From positions 44,776,477 to 44,840,476 of the forward strand of contig CM054059.1 in NCBI GenBank assembly GCA_028641055.1: a DNA stretch of 64,000 nt. The letters are read 5' to 3'. Position 1 is the first letter of the stretch. Every line of letters begins with the position of its first letter. Made by a program: the position numbers and the translations under genes. The stretch is from Alopecurus myosuroides (taxonomy: Eukaryota; Streptophyta; Magnoliopsida; Poales; Poaceae). The notes beneath the pieces were generated by a model that saw only the letters and a program-made list of their open reading frames with translations, was not told where the DNA came from and did not search any database. Of the stretch, positions 12,668 through 22,754 are shown piece after piece.

Positions 12668-15261
12668 TGCCCCCATATGTGGTTTTGGTAATTAATGACA
12701 ATCCTTATGGACTAATGTTTGCATTGAGTTATCCCTGTAGATCTTGTCCCATAGGAAATAATGGAGTTCATGTGTTGAACTCTATTAGCTTCCTTGATGG
12801 CCATTGTTACATTCAAGGATTTATATGAAGAATGGTCATGGTTTGAGTTGAGCTTATTGCTAGTGTGTCTTGAAGAAAAGGATTAGGTGATCTTTCATTA
12901 TTATCTTCAAGACATCATCATTTGAAGTGAGAAGAAAAGATACAAGGTTGATCAAGCAAGTGATCAACACACAAAGCTACAAGATATACCAAGTGGGATT
13001 ATGTATCTCATGGTATGGTAAGAAATTGTCAATGTAGCTTTGTGAACTAACCCATGATATGTGTGTGTGTGGCATCTCTATGCGTGATTAGGCATCTTTC
13101 CATGGGCATGAACCAAAAGTAAGATTTCATATAGCCCATGGTCTATGTTGTTGTCAAGCAGTGTTCGTCATCAAGCTTGACGTGGAAGCTCAAGTGAAGC
13201 ATCTATAAGAAATCATATACTTGATGCTTGCCACCCATTTGGTTATTGTGGCCTCGTGAAGATTTGTCGATAAGGATCTCTCCCATAAAGGTGTATGGGG
13301 GAGCTAGCCTCTCCCATAAAGGTGTATGGGGGAGCTAGCCTCTCCCATAATGGTGTATGGGGGAGCAACTTGCAAGTCTTCATCAAGCGGAGCTTGTGCT
13401 AGCAAGAACGATCAAGAAAGAAGATCCAACTTGAGAGAGTCAAGATTGCCATCATCTAGCTCAAGTGGAATGCTCAAGGCAAAGGTATAATCTTGATAGG
13501 TTTTCTATTTTACCGGTCTCGTGTCTTTGGGAGACCGGGTTATAGGATAGATAGTCGTACTATCAAGAGGGGCTCTCAAGTGAGTAACGTGATCGAATTG
13601 TTGTGGAGAGATCAAATCTTTGCATACTTGCATATCATCTTTCTTGATTCTTATTTGTATTTTAACTCCATGGGGTTTTTGTTCTTGTCGTGATCTTCAT
13701 GGCAAGCCAAGGTTTATGGAAAACGGTTTTGGTAAGAAAAACTTGTTGCGTTTTCGGTGGTGAAAATATCTGGTTCAGCTTTGAGAATGTTTCCACACCT
13801 TCTATGTGTGGTAACTTCTCCATTCCTTTTTTTGGATAGTCCTTGTTATTACCTTTCCAACCCATTTGGATTCACCTAATTCGGAGTTCATTCGCAAAAG
13901 TTATGTGTGTTTTCGTGTTGGAGGTTTTACCGGGTGTTCCTATTTGAGAGGTCTAAAACTTTACCCATTTGGTTTTATCTTCCATTGCTGTACAATTATG
14001 TTTCTCTGCATATTTTTGTAGTTCTCGTTGTTGCGATTTAACGAGCCCAAGAACATAAAAAATGGAGTCTGTATGCAAAAGTTATAGCATTGCTCGTATC
14101 GGTGTTCAGTCACTCTGTTGCAATCCAGAATCATTCCGGACCATTCCGAACCATTCCGACTTGGCCGCGAAAATCTCTGTTGGGATTCGGATTCATTCCG
14201 AGCCATTCCGGGACCCGGAATCATTCCGGATCCAGCCCGGAATGGATCCGGAATGGACGAAAATAGTGCAAAACAGCTAGTTTTTTAGCACCTATTTTAG
14301 GGGCTTTCTTCCCCAAAGTCCCCAAGCTTTTCCCAGCCCGTTTTTCCTCTCTCTCCCTCCACCATTGTTGACTTTGGAAAGATGGCCCCTCTCTCAATCC
14401 CTCCAATGATTCTTGCATATCTTTGAGGGAGAAGGTAGAGGAGCTCTAGATCCACATTTCCACCAATTCTTCTCTCCTCTTAGTGAGGGAAACTTAGTGA
14501 ATCTAGATCTTGGAGTTCTTGGTGTTTCTCCTCCATTGTTCTTCCTCTCTTATTCCCCCATAAGCATTTTTTGCTTTGTTGGAATTTGAGAGTGGATGAT
14601 TTGATCACTTGTGCTCTTGCCATTTGCATCGGTTGCATCGGTTTGGTCTCTCCATGAGGATTCAAGGAAGTGTAAGTTTGTGAGCTTGTTACTCTTGGGT
14701 ATTGGACCCTAGACGACTTGTGGTGTTCTTGGGAGCCTTCAATTGAGTTGTGGATGTGTGCCCCAAGATTGTGGTGACACCGAGAGCCTCCAATTAAGTT
14801 GTGGATGCGTGCCTCGGGTTTGAAGGTTGCCAATAGTGTAAGGTGAACTAGGCCTTTGTGGCGGGGTTCATCGGAGAATAGGGTGAGGCCTTTGTGACGT
14901 TGAGTAGGCCTCTTGTGGCGAGCTCACACCCATCCAATGAGATGTACTCCCCTTGTGGGAGGAACTCGGGAATACATCATCGTATCCGTGTGCCTCGGTT
15001 ATATCTATACCCGAGATTTTTACTTATGCAATTTACATTGTGATAGCCTTCGAGCTTGAAGTCATATATCTTGCTATCACCTTGTTACTTGTCTTGCTTA
15101 GCATAAGTTGTTGGTGCACCTAGTTGACCCTACAATATTTAGGTTGTGTGCTTGTTAATTTAAACACCTAGTTTATTTCGGCATTTAGCAAGCCTTAACC
15201 TGAAAAGTTTTAATCGCCTATTCACCCCCCCCCCCCTCTAGGCGACATCGTTGTTCGTTCA
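12668..15261 (+). repeat. 5' LTR of a Copia-like gag-only element, copy 1
   Basis: It begins TGCCCCCATATGTGG, abutting the LINE, and ends near GTTCGTTCA just before a primer-binding site, giving TG...CA ends and about 2.6 kb. The left edge is set by the TG and is uncertain by some 10 bases. Inside are a 31-bp minisatellite (13279-13371), a dense array of CATTCCG motifs (14128-14262) and a C-run before the end at 15222. Copy 2 lies at 56265-58828. The 3' LTR partner is not in the window for either copy. Confidence 0.7.
13279..13371 (+). repeat. 31-bp minisatellite, three copies
   Basis: Three units of about 31 bp, each with CCCATAA.GGTGTATGGGGGAGC, begin at 13281, 13312 and 13343. The corresponding place in the duplicated LTR (about 56875-56935) has two units, so unit number changed after the duplication. 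Confidence 0.8.
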
Positions 15262-15263
15262 AT

Positions 15264-15274
15264 TGGTATCAGAG
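15264..15274 (+). other. Primer-binding site of the Copia-like element, copy 1
   Basis: TGGTATCAGAG, matching initiator tRNA-Met, lies two bases after the LTR end. The gag ATG follows at once at 15276. The same arrangement occurs in copy 2 at 58831. Confidence 0.8.
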
Positions 15275-15275
15275 T

Positions 15276-17536
15276 ATGGGCTCTCTTATTAGGCTTTACA
15301 TCCTAGAGAGTACGATGTCGTTTAGGGAAATAGAGCATGGTTCCTCTTTTATATTCTATGGTAGAAATTATGATGTTTGGAAAATTCGCATTCTTAATTT
15401 TCTTACGGACATGGGTCCAAATTATGTAAGGAGAATTGTAGATATGGATTTTCCTCCTCCAAAGAATTCTCAAGATTTATCTTTATAGGATGTGGAAAAC
15501 TCTTGTCTCGATACTCTTGTATCTAATGGTCTCTTGTGTGTTTTGAGCGATGTAGTTATTGAATCAATCATGCCTTTTCGGAATGCTCATGAGTTATGGA
15601 CAAAACTTCAAGATATATATGATGTGTCCAACATTATTGACGATGATTGTTCTCCATCCACTTCCGGCCGTGATGATTTCACATCTTTCTCCACTCCACC
15701 AACATGTGATTTGTCACAAGGTAATGATATGGTGAGTGCTGATAGAAATTTCTTTTTGGATAGTGAATTTTCTATTGACTATACTTCATCTCTATCCCAT
15801 TGCAATGTTCTATCTTTGGACTTAATATTTTCTAGCACTCAAAATTCCATACATGCTAGTGTTGATAGTCCTTGCATATCATGTAATAGTTGTTTAACTA
15901 AATCTCATGATGATATGTTTCCTATGTCTTGTTTTCATAAAAACAATGCTTCCATTTCCTCTAGTACTTGTATGGCTCACAATATAGAGGAATCCCATAT
16001 TTTGGTGGAACAAGACATAGACCTTATTGGTGCTTCAAGTCAATCTTCATCATCGTTATCCATTTCTCATGTGTGCCTTATGGCTAAGGATTCAAAGGCA
16101 TCTCCACCTTTGGAACCCTCTACATCTTGTGATGATGAGGATGAGGATTTCTTTTATGGAGAGTATGAGGATGAGGTCTATTTAATGGAGAAGGGTGAGT
16201 TGGTTCTTCTTGATCTCCCTAAAGGTAGTAAATCTATCACTACTTTGGGTGAAATTTGGGCTTTTTATATTAATAGCGCTAAAATCATTGAGAAGAAAGG
16301 TGAGATTGAAAGAAGTGATGTCGATGAGAAGGCGGCCCTCACTATGTCTCTTGAGGAAGAGTATGAGCTCCGAGTTACTCTTGAGGAGAAACTTGAATCT
16401 ATTGAGGAGCTCCATAATGAACAAATAGCATTTCTCACTAAAGCACGTGACCATACTATTGCTAAATATAAAGTGCTTAAAAAGGAAAAGGTTGAATTTG
16501 TAGTGGGCAATGCTAATCTAATTGAGGAAAACTCTAGGTTGAATAATGAGCTTGCCAATTTGTCTTCTTCTATTTCTAATGATGCTTGTGCCACTAACTC
16601 CAAATCTTGTGAAGCATCTATTTTGAAGAAGAATGTTGAGCTACGGTCTCTACTTGAGTTGATGACTAGCAAGTGTGGGAAATTGGAAGAAAGGCATGAA
16701 AAGCTATCTAGATCTCATGAGGATCTTCTAGTATCCCATACCAATCTTAAGTTAGATCTTGAGGCTATCACTACAAACGTAACATCTCGTGAGCCTCATG
16801 TGGTTACTAGCACAATATCCCTAGTTGCTCTAACAATGAAGCATCTACTTCCTCTATCTCTTGTGTTGATTCTAACCATGTAGAGGTAATTAAAGAGCTC
16901 AAGGCCCAAGTCACTTCTTTCTAGAAAGACTTGGAAAAGATTCATGAAGGGATTTCCACCCTTGACGATATGTTGAGAGTGCGAAGACTTCCCAATGACA
17001 AGAGTGGACTTGGATTCAACTCCAATATCAAGAACAAGTCCATGGTTGACAAGAACAAGGTCCAAGAGCAAGTAAAAGATCTTGCCAAGATTGTTTGCTT
17101 CAAGTGCAAGATTGAAGGGAACCATGTTAGATCTTGACCTTTGAAGAAGAAGACTATTAGTGAGAAGCAACTAGGGAAGCGGCCTCTTGTTCAATCTCAT
17201 GCTCAACCACGAGTTGAAAAACGACCACCTCCTAAGAAGACTCAAGCCAATTCTCCTCAAGTTGAGGAGCCTATTAAGAAGAAAGAAAAGAGTCGATGTT
17301 GCTACCTTTGTCGTGAGAAGGGGAACTTTGCTTCTTCATGCACTAATGGTACATTATCCAACCCTATCCTTGTTGATGATGTTTATTCCATTCGGAAGGA
17401 TAATGTGCGCAATGTGTTTGCCAAGTATGTTGGTACTCCAAGTGGTGTCAAGAAAAGAACCATTTGGGTAGCCAAACCTATTGTGACTAACCTCTTAGGA
17501 CCCAACTTGGTTGGGGACCAACAAGCTCAAACTTGA
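15276..17536 (+). pseudogene. Copia-like gag, copy 1 (broken)
   Basis: Structural gag protein of a Copia-type element. The start carries FYGRNYDVWKIRILNFL, the UBN2/DUF4219-type gag signature. A Ser-rich middle and a long charged coiled coil (16300-16760) follow, then two CCHC-type zinc knuckles (CFKCKIEG at 17095 and CYLCREKG at 17301). Breaks: an in-frame TAG at 15486-15488; a deletion of roughly 95 bp near 16818 relative to copy 2, which shifts the frame; a stop in the first knuckle at about 17137 in place of its last Cys; and loss of His in both knuckles. No protease, integrase or reverse transcriptase follows for at least 1.9 kb. It cannot yield full-length protein. Confidence 0.8.
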
Positions 17537-19458
17537 TCAATAGGTGTTGTTGGAGGGCATTGGAGACTTGGCTATATCATGAATAATTAAGGGATTTTCA
17601 TCAATAATATTTTCTCAAGCCAAGTCACTTGGATTATATATATCTCTTATCCAATGTTCCTCATTGCGGTAACTTGTATTTAATTCATCTATACATTGAA
17701 AGTTGCTTGCTCCCTTGCATATGTTAGTTTTTTTTCTAACATGTGTTTGTATGTGGTGTGCTTACTACTTACCCATCTTGGTTAATCTAGTATGAGTTTG
17801 TTGGTTTGCACTCCATGTACTTGTGTTCTTTGTGTTAGAGCCTTCATTTCAACTCTTGTATTTTAGTTGGCTCTTTGGGAGATTAATGGAATATCCGATT
17901 TTGGGGGAGTAATATGCTCTTGGCACTTTACTATCCTAAAAATGTGTGTACATGAGGAATACCACTTAGTATTGATATATCAATATTATCTAGTCTCTAT
18001 GTGGTATGTATTTCTCATGAGAAATTCAAATTCTAATGTCCATTAACTTTCTCTAGTTGGATTTATTTTATTTACCTCTTGTTGAAAAAAATGTATTATC
18101 ACATTATGGGGGAGTAATAAGCTATGTGCATATTACAAGCCTATAAAATGTGAACATGTGAGGTATTGCCACCTAGAATTGATATTGTTAGTTGTCTTGT
18201 TCTTATGTGGCATGTTGCTCAAACAAGGTCCATGTTGTCTTAAAATGTGTTTTGTCTCTCTTCTTTTGGTCTTGTTTTGAGAGTTTCTTGGTGCTTTTCA
18301 TTTTCGGTTCTTATTTTAAGCCTTCAAGAATCTCTATCTAAGCATGTTTTTCTATTCCTATCTTTTGTCACATGCTTATGTTTTGTGAATATGATTTTGA
18401 ACAAATCTACCACCCAGAAATATCTCCATACATCTCTTGTCTTTGACAAGTGATAATAATTTGTGGTAAGTTTATTGATCATATTTACTTTGGCCTTTGC
18501 TCTAAAAATATGCCTTGTTTATTGCCAAGGATTTGTTTTGGTTCAAACTCCTTTGTGTCTTCCTTTTGTTCTACTCAAAAACAAAATTATGCTTTCTTGT
18601 GTTAGGAAAAGCAATGATCCCATTATTGTGCACTTTGATTCATATTCATGCTTCTTTGTGTTGCACTATTCTTGGAGAAGCTATCCTACATTGAGTAGAA
18701 AACATTTTTTAAATTGGTATTTCATCTTTTTTCCTTTCTTGAGCTTGATTAGTGTTTGAACAATATATACGGAGAGTAATGATTCCATTGTGTGCATTTT
18801 GTATTCTAATGCAAGATCATAATTAATTCACTATTCTTGTAAGAGCTACCATATATGCGTTTGAACACTTGTTGTCTTGAAATTGGTATTTTATCCCAAT
18901 GACTTGTCTCTTTGGAAGACAAACATTTTTTATCTTGGTACTTTGTGTTCCATCATGAAAAGTGTAGAGGGGTTGGTTTATTCTTTGATCTTATTTTCCT
19001 TTGGTATCTTCTTTATTTGGTTTCCTCAATCATGTGTTGATTTGGGTTTAGATATAATTTGGACAATTCTCTTGCTTTTCACTCGTGTGAGTGCCTTCTT
19101 GGTTTAATTGGTGTTTTGTCCAATTTCTATCTTGTTTGGTTCTTGAAAAGTTTTGTGCATGTATATTTACTATGTATATATTTTGGCGTGCTTACTTTCG
19201 TTGATCCAATATATAGGATAAACCCCATCAAATCCTAAACGTCTAAGATTTGCATGAAATTCAAATTCATATTAATATGCACATATTTATGTGGAGTTTG
19301 TCCTATGTATTAACTACTTTGGACCCAATAAGTTTGGGAACCATTTTGTACTTGATTTTTGTTTTTAGGTACAATGGAGATACATTGGTTGCTTGCTCCA
19401 TTCATAAGTAAGGTGTTCCCACCATGGTATTATAGGAGTCAAGCTACGATGATTATCA
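17537..19458 (+). mobile_element. Non-coding interior of the Copia-like element, copy 1
   Basis: T-rich sequence with no pol motifs. GGGGGAGTAAT blocks resembling polypurine tracts occur at 17903 and 18112. Short hydrophobic frames at 18247-19107 reflect T-rich composition. It ends abruptly at 19458, where copy 2 (63116) continues with different sequence. The element looks like a large non-autonomous derivative that keeps gag but not pol. Confidence 0.6.
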
Positions 19459-20095
19459 GCTGTACATGTTGGCCAAGACACCATCTTCGACTATACCGAC
19501 TTTCCAAGGGTACGAGATTAATGGGAATATATTTTACACGATCTCCCAAGATAAAAAGAGCACCAACCAAAACAGTGGTGTCCTCTTTGATGCAGCAACC
19601 GAGATTGGGCAAAAGGTCACATATTATGGTTACATAGAGGAGATATGGGAACTTGACTATGGACCCTCCTTTAAGGTCCCTTTGTTCCGGTGCAAATGGT
19701 TCAAGCTAACAGGAGGTGGGGTAAAGGTGGACGAGCAATACGGAATGACAATGGTGGATTTCAACAATCTTGGTTACCTTGACGAACCATTCGTCCTAGC
19801 CAAAGATGTCGCTCAGGTTTTCTATTTGAAGGACATGAGTAGCAAACCGAGGAAACGGAAAGATAAGAAAACGATCAGTACATCATGCGATGATCCAAAG
19901 CGCCACATTGTTCTTTCAGGGAAAAGAAACATCGTGGGAGTGGAGGACAAGACAGACATGTCAGAAGATTATAATATGTTTGGTGAAATTCCGCCCTTCA
20001 AAGTCAACACTGACCCAAGCATTAAGTTAAATGATGAGGATGCTCCATGGATACGGCCAAATCGTAAGAAAGCGGGGACACAAGGGAAGAATTGA
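19459..20095 (+). pseudogene. CACTA transposase C-terminal fragment (DUF4216 region)
   Basis: The last roughly 210 codons of a TNP2-type (En/Spm) transposase. Recognisable parts are NSGVLFDA, YYGYIEEIWELDYG and VPLFRCKWFKL, then DEPFVLAKDVAQVFYLKDM, the signature of the DUF4216 region that follows the transposase domain in plant CACTA elements. A Lys/Arg-rich patch (KPRKRKDKK) follows. The frame is open to the TGA at 20093-20095. The catalytic N-terminal part is absent because the sequence switches to the Copia-like element at 19458. A transcript could only start at the ATG at 19466 by chance. Confidence 0.85.
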
Positions 20096-20364
20096 TGTGT
20101 AATAATTTATTGTACCAAACTTTTTTGAATGGATCATGTAAATTATATTATCTCTGATGTGTTTAAGACTAACTTCTTTGCAAAATATTTGAGAAAACGA
20201 GTGGAAAACATGGAAAACAGAAGGTTACTTAAATGTCTCAAAACCATGTGAGATAAAATATCTAATTTCATAACTTTTATTAAAAACAGAAAACAGACGC
20301 GCTAGCACGCCGCAGTGTCGCCGGAATACAAATTCTTTTATTAAAAAGAGAAAACAGACGAACA
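20096..20364. other. Spacer between transposase end and AP2 gene
   Basis: AT-rich DNA with no reading frame of note. It should hold the convergent 3' UTRs of the transposase (plus) and the AP2 gene (minus). No family-specific motif seen. Confidence 0.4.
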
Positions 20365-21015
20365 CTACTCCTCGTCGTCATCGTCGGGGAACTCGTCGGT
20401 GACCTCCTCCGGGTCATCGTCGTCGTCGAACTCGTCGGTGACCTCCTCGTCGTCGTCGGAGGTGCATGATGGTATGTCCAAGATAGGCCCCCACCTCGGA
20501 TCGTCGGAGGCCCAGACTTCGCCGGCGTGGTCGGCCTGACGAAACTTTTGCAGCGCCTTCGTCCTCGCCTCCCGAGCGGCATCTAACGCGAGGTGGCGTT
20601 CGAGGCGGTGCTCCGCCCGCTCAGCCGCGCGGGTCTGACAGAGCTCCTCGTCGACGCTCTCCTCCCCTGGGTTGTTCCGGTAATACTCGCGGACGACGCG
20701 GTCTTCCCTGGCGTCGACTAGGCCCTGAAACGCGCGGTGACGGAGGTGGAGGTGGTCGGCGGCAGTGACGATCTGCGGCTTTGGCGCCCTGGCCTCCGCT
20801 TTCCAGACGGTGTGGCAGTCGTTGAAGTTCATCAGCGACCGCGGGCGGTTGAGGCACCAGGCCGCCGCGTCCCAGGCGCGGGCGGCCTCCGCCGCCGTCG
20901 CAAAGGAGCCGAGGGGGATGCGGTCGTCCCCCCGGCGGATATCTGCGCTGAGTATTCCGTTCTGCCGTGCTCGGACGCCGCGGAAGCCGGTGGTGTTGTT
21001 CCTCCTCGGAGGCAT
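20365..21015 (-). CDS. AP2-domain protein carried by the CACTA element
   Basis: A 216-residue intact frame. An AP2 (ERF-type) DNA-binding domain lies at about residues 9-64: GFRGVRARQNG, a basic strand, IPLGSFATAAEAARAWDAAA, then SLMNF. The usual Trp of the RGVRRRPWG turn is Asn here, so DNA contacts may differ from classic ERFs. Residues 95-165 are a charged helical region rich in Arg, Glu and Ala; residues 170-216 are strongly acidic with two EEVTDEF repeats. The ATG at 21015 has a good CCACC context, and a TATA-like site lies about 75 bp upstream. From general knowledge, similar proteins are multicopy in Triticeae genomes and linked to transposons. The gene sits between transposon genes, so capture is likely. 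Whether it regulates the host or the element is unknown. Confidence 0.7.
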   Translation of the reverse strand: MPPRRNNTTGFRGVRARQNGILSADIRRGDDRIPLGSFATAAEAARAWDAAAWCLNRPRSLMNFNDCHTVWKAEARAPKPQIVTAADHLHLRHRAFQGLVDAREDRVVREYYRNNPGEESVDEELCQTRAAERAEHRLERHLALDAAREARTKALQKFRQADHAGEVWASDDPRWGPILDIPSCTSDDDEEVTDEFDDDDDPEEVTDEFPDDDDEE

Positions 21016-21087
21016 GGTGGAAGCGCGACGGTGCGTGGAGAGGAGTGGGCGCGTGGAGAGGAGAAGACGCGCTCGAGGCGCGACAGT

Positions 21088-21095
21088 TTATACCG
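21088..21095 (-). promoter_or_regulatory. TATA-like box of the AP2 gene
   Basis: The minus strand reads GGTATAAAC, about 75 bp upstream of the ATG at 21015. The 21-bp tandem repeats at 21108-21182 lie directly upstream and may belong to the promoter. Confidence 0.5.
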
Positions 21096-21107
21096 CGCCC
21101 TCCTGGC

Positions 21108-21182
21108 CACGCGTCACAACTCCCGCGCCACGCGTCACAACTCCCGCGCCACGCGCCACAACTCCCGCGCCACGCGCCACCC
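21108..21182. repeat. 21-bp GC-rich tandem repeat, about 3.5 copies
   Basis: Units beginning CACGCGTCACAACTCCCG start at 21108, 21129, 21150 and (partial) 21171, with CGTC/CGCC variation. The array sits immediately upstream of the AP2 gene's TATA-like box, where repeated factor-binding sites would be expected. Confidence 0.85.
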
Positions 21183-21260
21183 TAACACAACCAAGCATAT
21201 AGTTGCACATTACTACCTGAGCTCAAAGTGAACACTGACCCAAGCATGGATGGATGTGTT

Positions 21261-21560
21261 AAAGGGGGGTGTAGAACAAAACAATCGGTATCACCACCAT
21301 ACAGCCCTACCGTGGCTACTCGGTGCAATATGCATACCAAATGCACGGCATGACGTATGATGGCGAATCCGGATGTTTTGTATTTTCTCGATGAACTGAA
21401 TATATGATGTATCAAACCTTAAAGGGGGATGTAGAACAAAAAAATCGGTATCGCCATCATACATCCCCACCGTGGCTACTGGGTGCAATATGCATACCAA
21501 ATGCACGGCAGGACGTATGATGGCGAATCCGGATGTTTTGTATTTGCTCGATGAACTGAC
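21261..21560. repeat. 160-bp tandem duplication
   Basis: Unit one (21261-21420) and unit two (21421-21560, slightly incomplete) share blocks such as CCGTGGCTACT and ATGCACGGCA with scattered mismatches. They lie between the AP2 gene and the unrecognised plus-strand gene. No function seen. Confidence 0.85.
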
Positions 21561-21650
21561 CGGTGTATGAAGGTGGGCTATATATAGGTTCCTCCGGCTC
21601 ACAAAGTGTTGTGCTAGGGTTTTGATCCAACGGTTAAGAAACAACCTCAT

Positions 21651-21770
21651 CCAACGGCTCACAACAGCTCGAAAGAAACACACCGTAGCCCTGATCGAAC
21701 GGCTCACAACAGCTCGAAAGAAACACACCCCGGATCCAACGACTCACAAGCGCTTGAAAGAAACACACGA
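21651..21770. repeat. 40-45 bp repeats, three copies
   Basis: AACGGCTCACAACAGCTCGA begins at 21653 and 21698, with a diverged third copy at 21738. Each is followed by AAGAAACACAC. A fourth, partial CCAACGG block lies at 21627. This is the upstream region of the plus-strand gene at 22001. Confidence 0.75.
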
Positions 21771-21814
21771 TCCGTGTGATTCTATCTGATTGGTCCAAAC
21801 GAAACCCTAACCCA

Positions 21815-21920
21815 TTTAGTCCTGGTTGGTGTCCCCAACCGGGACTAAAGGGATGATCCGTTTCCCAATGAAACCCGTACCATTTAGTCCTGGTTCGTAA
21901 AACGGGCCGGGACTAAAGGG
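21815..21920. repeat. Two CACTA-type inverted repeats upstream of a TATA box
   Basis: 21815-21851 pairs TTTAGTCCTGGTTGG with CCAACCGGGACTAAAGG. 21881-21920 pairs TTTAGTCCTGG with CCGGGACTAAAGG. Both match the subterminal repeat type seen at the right end of this CACTA element (43318-43500), yet they lie far inside it, just before the TATA box at 21939. Confidence 0.75.
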
Positions 21921-21938
21921 ATATATGTTTTATTCTCG

Positions 21939-21947
21939 CTATATATA
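21939..21947 (+). promoter_or_regulatory. TATA box of the unrecognised gene
   Basis: CTATATATA, 54 bp upstream of the ATG at 22001 and about 20 bp after a terminal-type inverted repeat. With initiation about 30 bp downstream, the upstream ATG at 21947 would be excluded, which favours 22001 as the start. Confidence 0.55.
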
Positions 21948-22000
21948 TGTATGCATTGCCACACCATTGGCATAAACACATACAAACTCACCACTCTCTC

Positions 22001-22510
22001 ATGGCTTCTACCGTACCCACTCTAACATTCATCCAGGCGGAGGCACTTTCCGTCTCGAACTACCCCTGCCCGTGCGGCTACAACGTTCCCGCCGGTTGGA
22101 TGCTGAGCGCCGGAGGAGTGCCGGTCCCTCCTCTTCCTAAGGGTGTGGCGCGTCGGGCGGCCATCACGAACCACTACTACCACGAGCTCACGCCGGAGCA
22201 GCGGAGGAATACCAGTTGGCATCCCGATAACCAACATACTTGGGATGCCTTCTTCATCAATCGGCGTGAGAGGGCGCTCGCCAGGTATGAGGAGGACGGT
22301 CTGCCTCCTGGGAACTTTCACGAGGCCGGTCGTCGGCTATGGTGGTACGGCCGGACTCTACAGAGCGTCATGGACTACATCAGGGCCGGCGATATCCCCC
22401 GCCTGCGCTACCCTCACGCCCAGTCCTGGAGTCGTGATCCTCCGAGGGAGTGCAGAGCACCGTTAGACGATAGTGACGACGACGGCGGCGACTACGACGA
22501 CTACGAGTAG
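22001..22510 (+). CDS. Unrecognised transposon-borne protein, 169 residues
   Basis: The intact frame from ATG 22001 (after the TATA at 21939) codes for 169 residues. I do not recognise a named domain. A short Cys pair (YPCPCGYNVPAGW) lies at about residues 22-34. Residues 50-125 contain conserved-looking aromatic positions (WHPDNQHTWDAFFINRRE, then GRRLWWYGRTLQSVMDYI) that suggest a small helical fold. The last 20 residues are mostly Asp, Glu and Tyr. Codon use is strongly GC-ended, as in the neighbouring AP2 gene and unlike the transposase. It lies between the two transposon genes, so it travels with the CACTA element. A captured host gene or a transposon accessory protein are both possible. 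Confidence 0.55.
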   Translation: MASTVPTLTFIQAEALSVSNYPCPCGYNVPAGWMLSAGGVPVPPLPKGVARRAAITNHYYHELTPEQRRNTSWHPDNQHTWDAFFINRRERALARYEEDGLPPGNFHEAGRRLWWYGRTLQSVMDYIRAGDIPRLRYPHAQSWSRDPPRECRAPLDDSDDDGGDYDDYE

Positions 22511-22708
22511 GAGTACTATAGGCCTAGGCAGGAGTATGACTAGCAGATATCAGATCCACAGTGTCTTGCCATTATGTAGATCGATCATGCATCTATGCTC
22601 TCTGTTTAGGTTTAGATCCACTCTTGCCATTATGTACTGCTTTTTTTATCTATATATACATCCAAGATGTGTGTGAATCTTTCTGATTGGAGGGAACAAA
22701 ACCCTAAC

Positions 22709-22749
22709 CATTTCGTCTCGGTTGGTAAAACATGCCGGGACTAAAGGGG
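22709..22749. repeat. Diverged CACTA-type inverted repeat after the unrecognised gene
   Basis: CATTTCGTCTCGGTTGG pairs imperfectly with GCCGGGACTAAAGG. The preceding 40 bp (22670-22708) resemble the DNA before the repeat at 21815, so related sequences flank the gene at 22001-22510 on both sides. Confidence 0.6.
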
Positions 22750-22754
22750 TTTTA

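Noticed and set aside
16182..16672. Minus-strand frames across the gag coiled coil (both copies)
   Set aside because: They mirror the codon pattern of the plus-strand gag, and the plus frame has clear gag motifs.
18247..19107. Hydrophobic frames that could suggest an env-like membrane protein
   Set aside because: The strand is T-rich, which gives Leu/Phe/Ile/Val codons by default. The frames are short and broken, and I see no signal peptide with a matching ectodomain.
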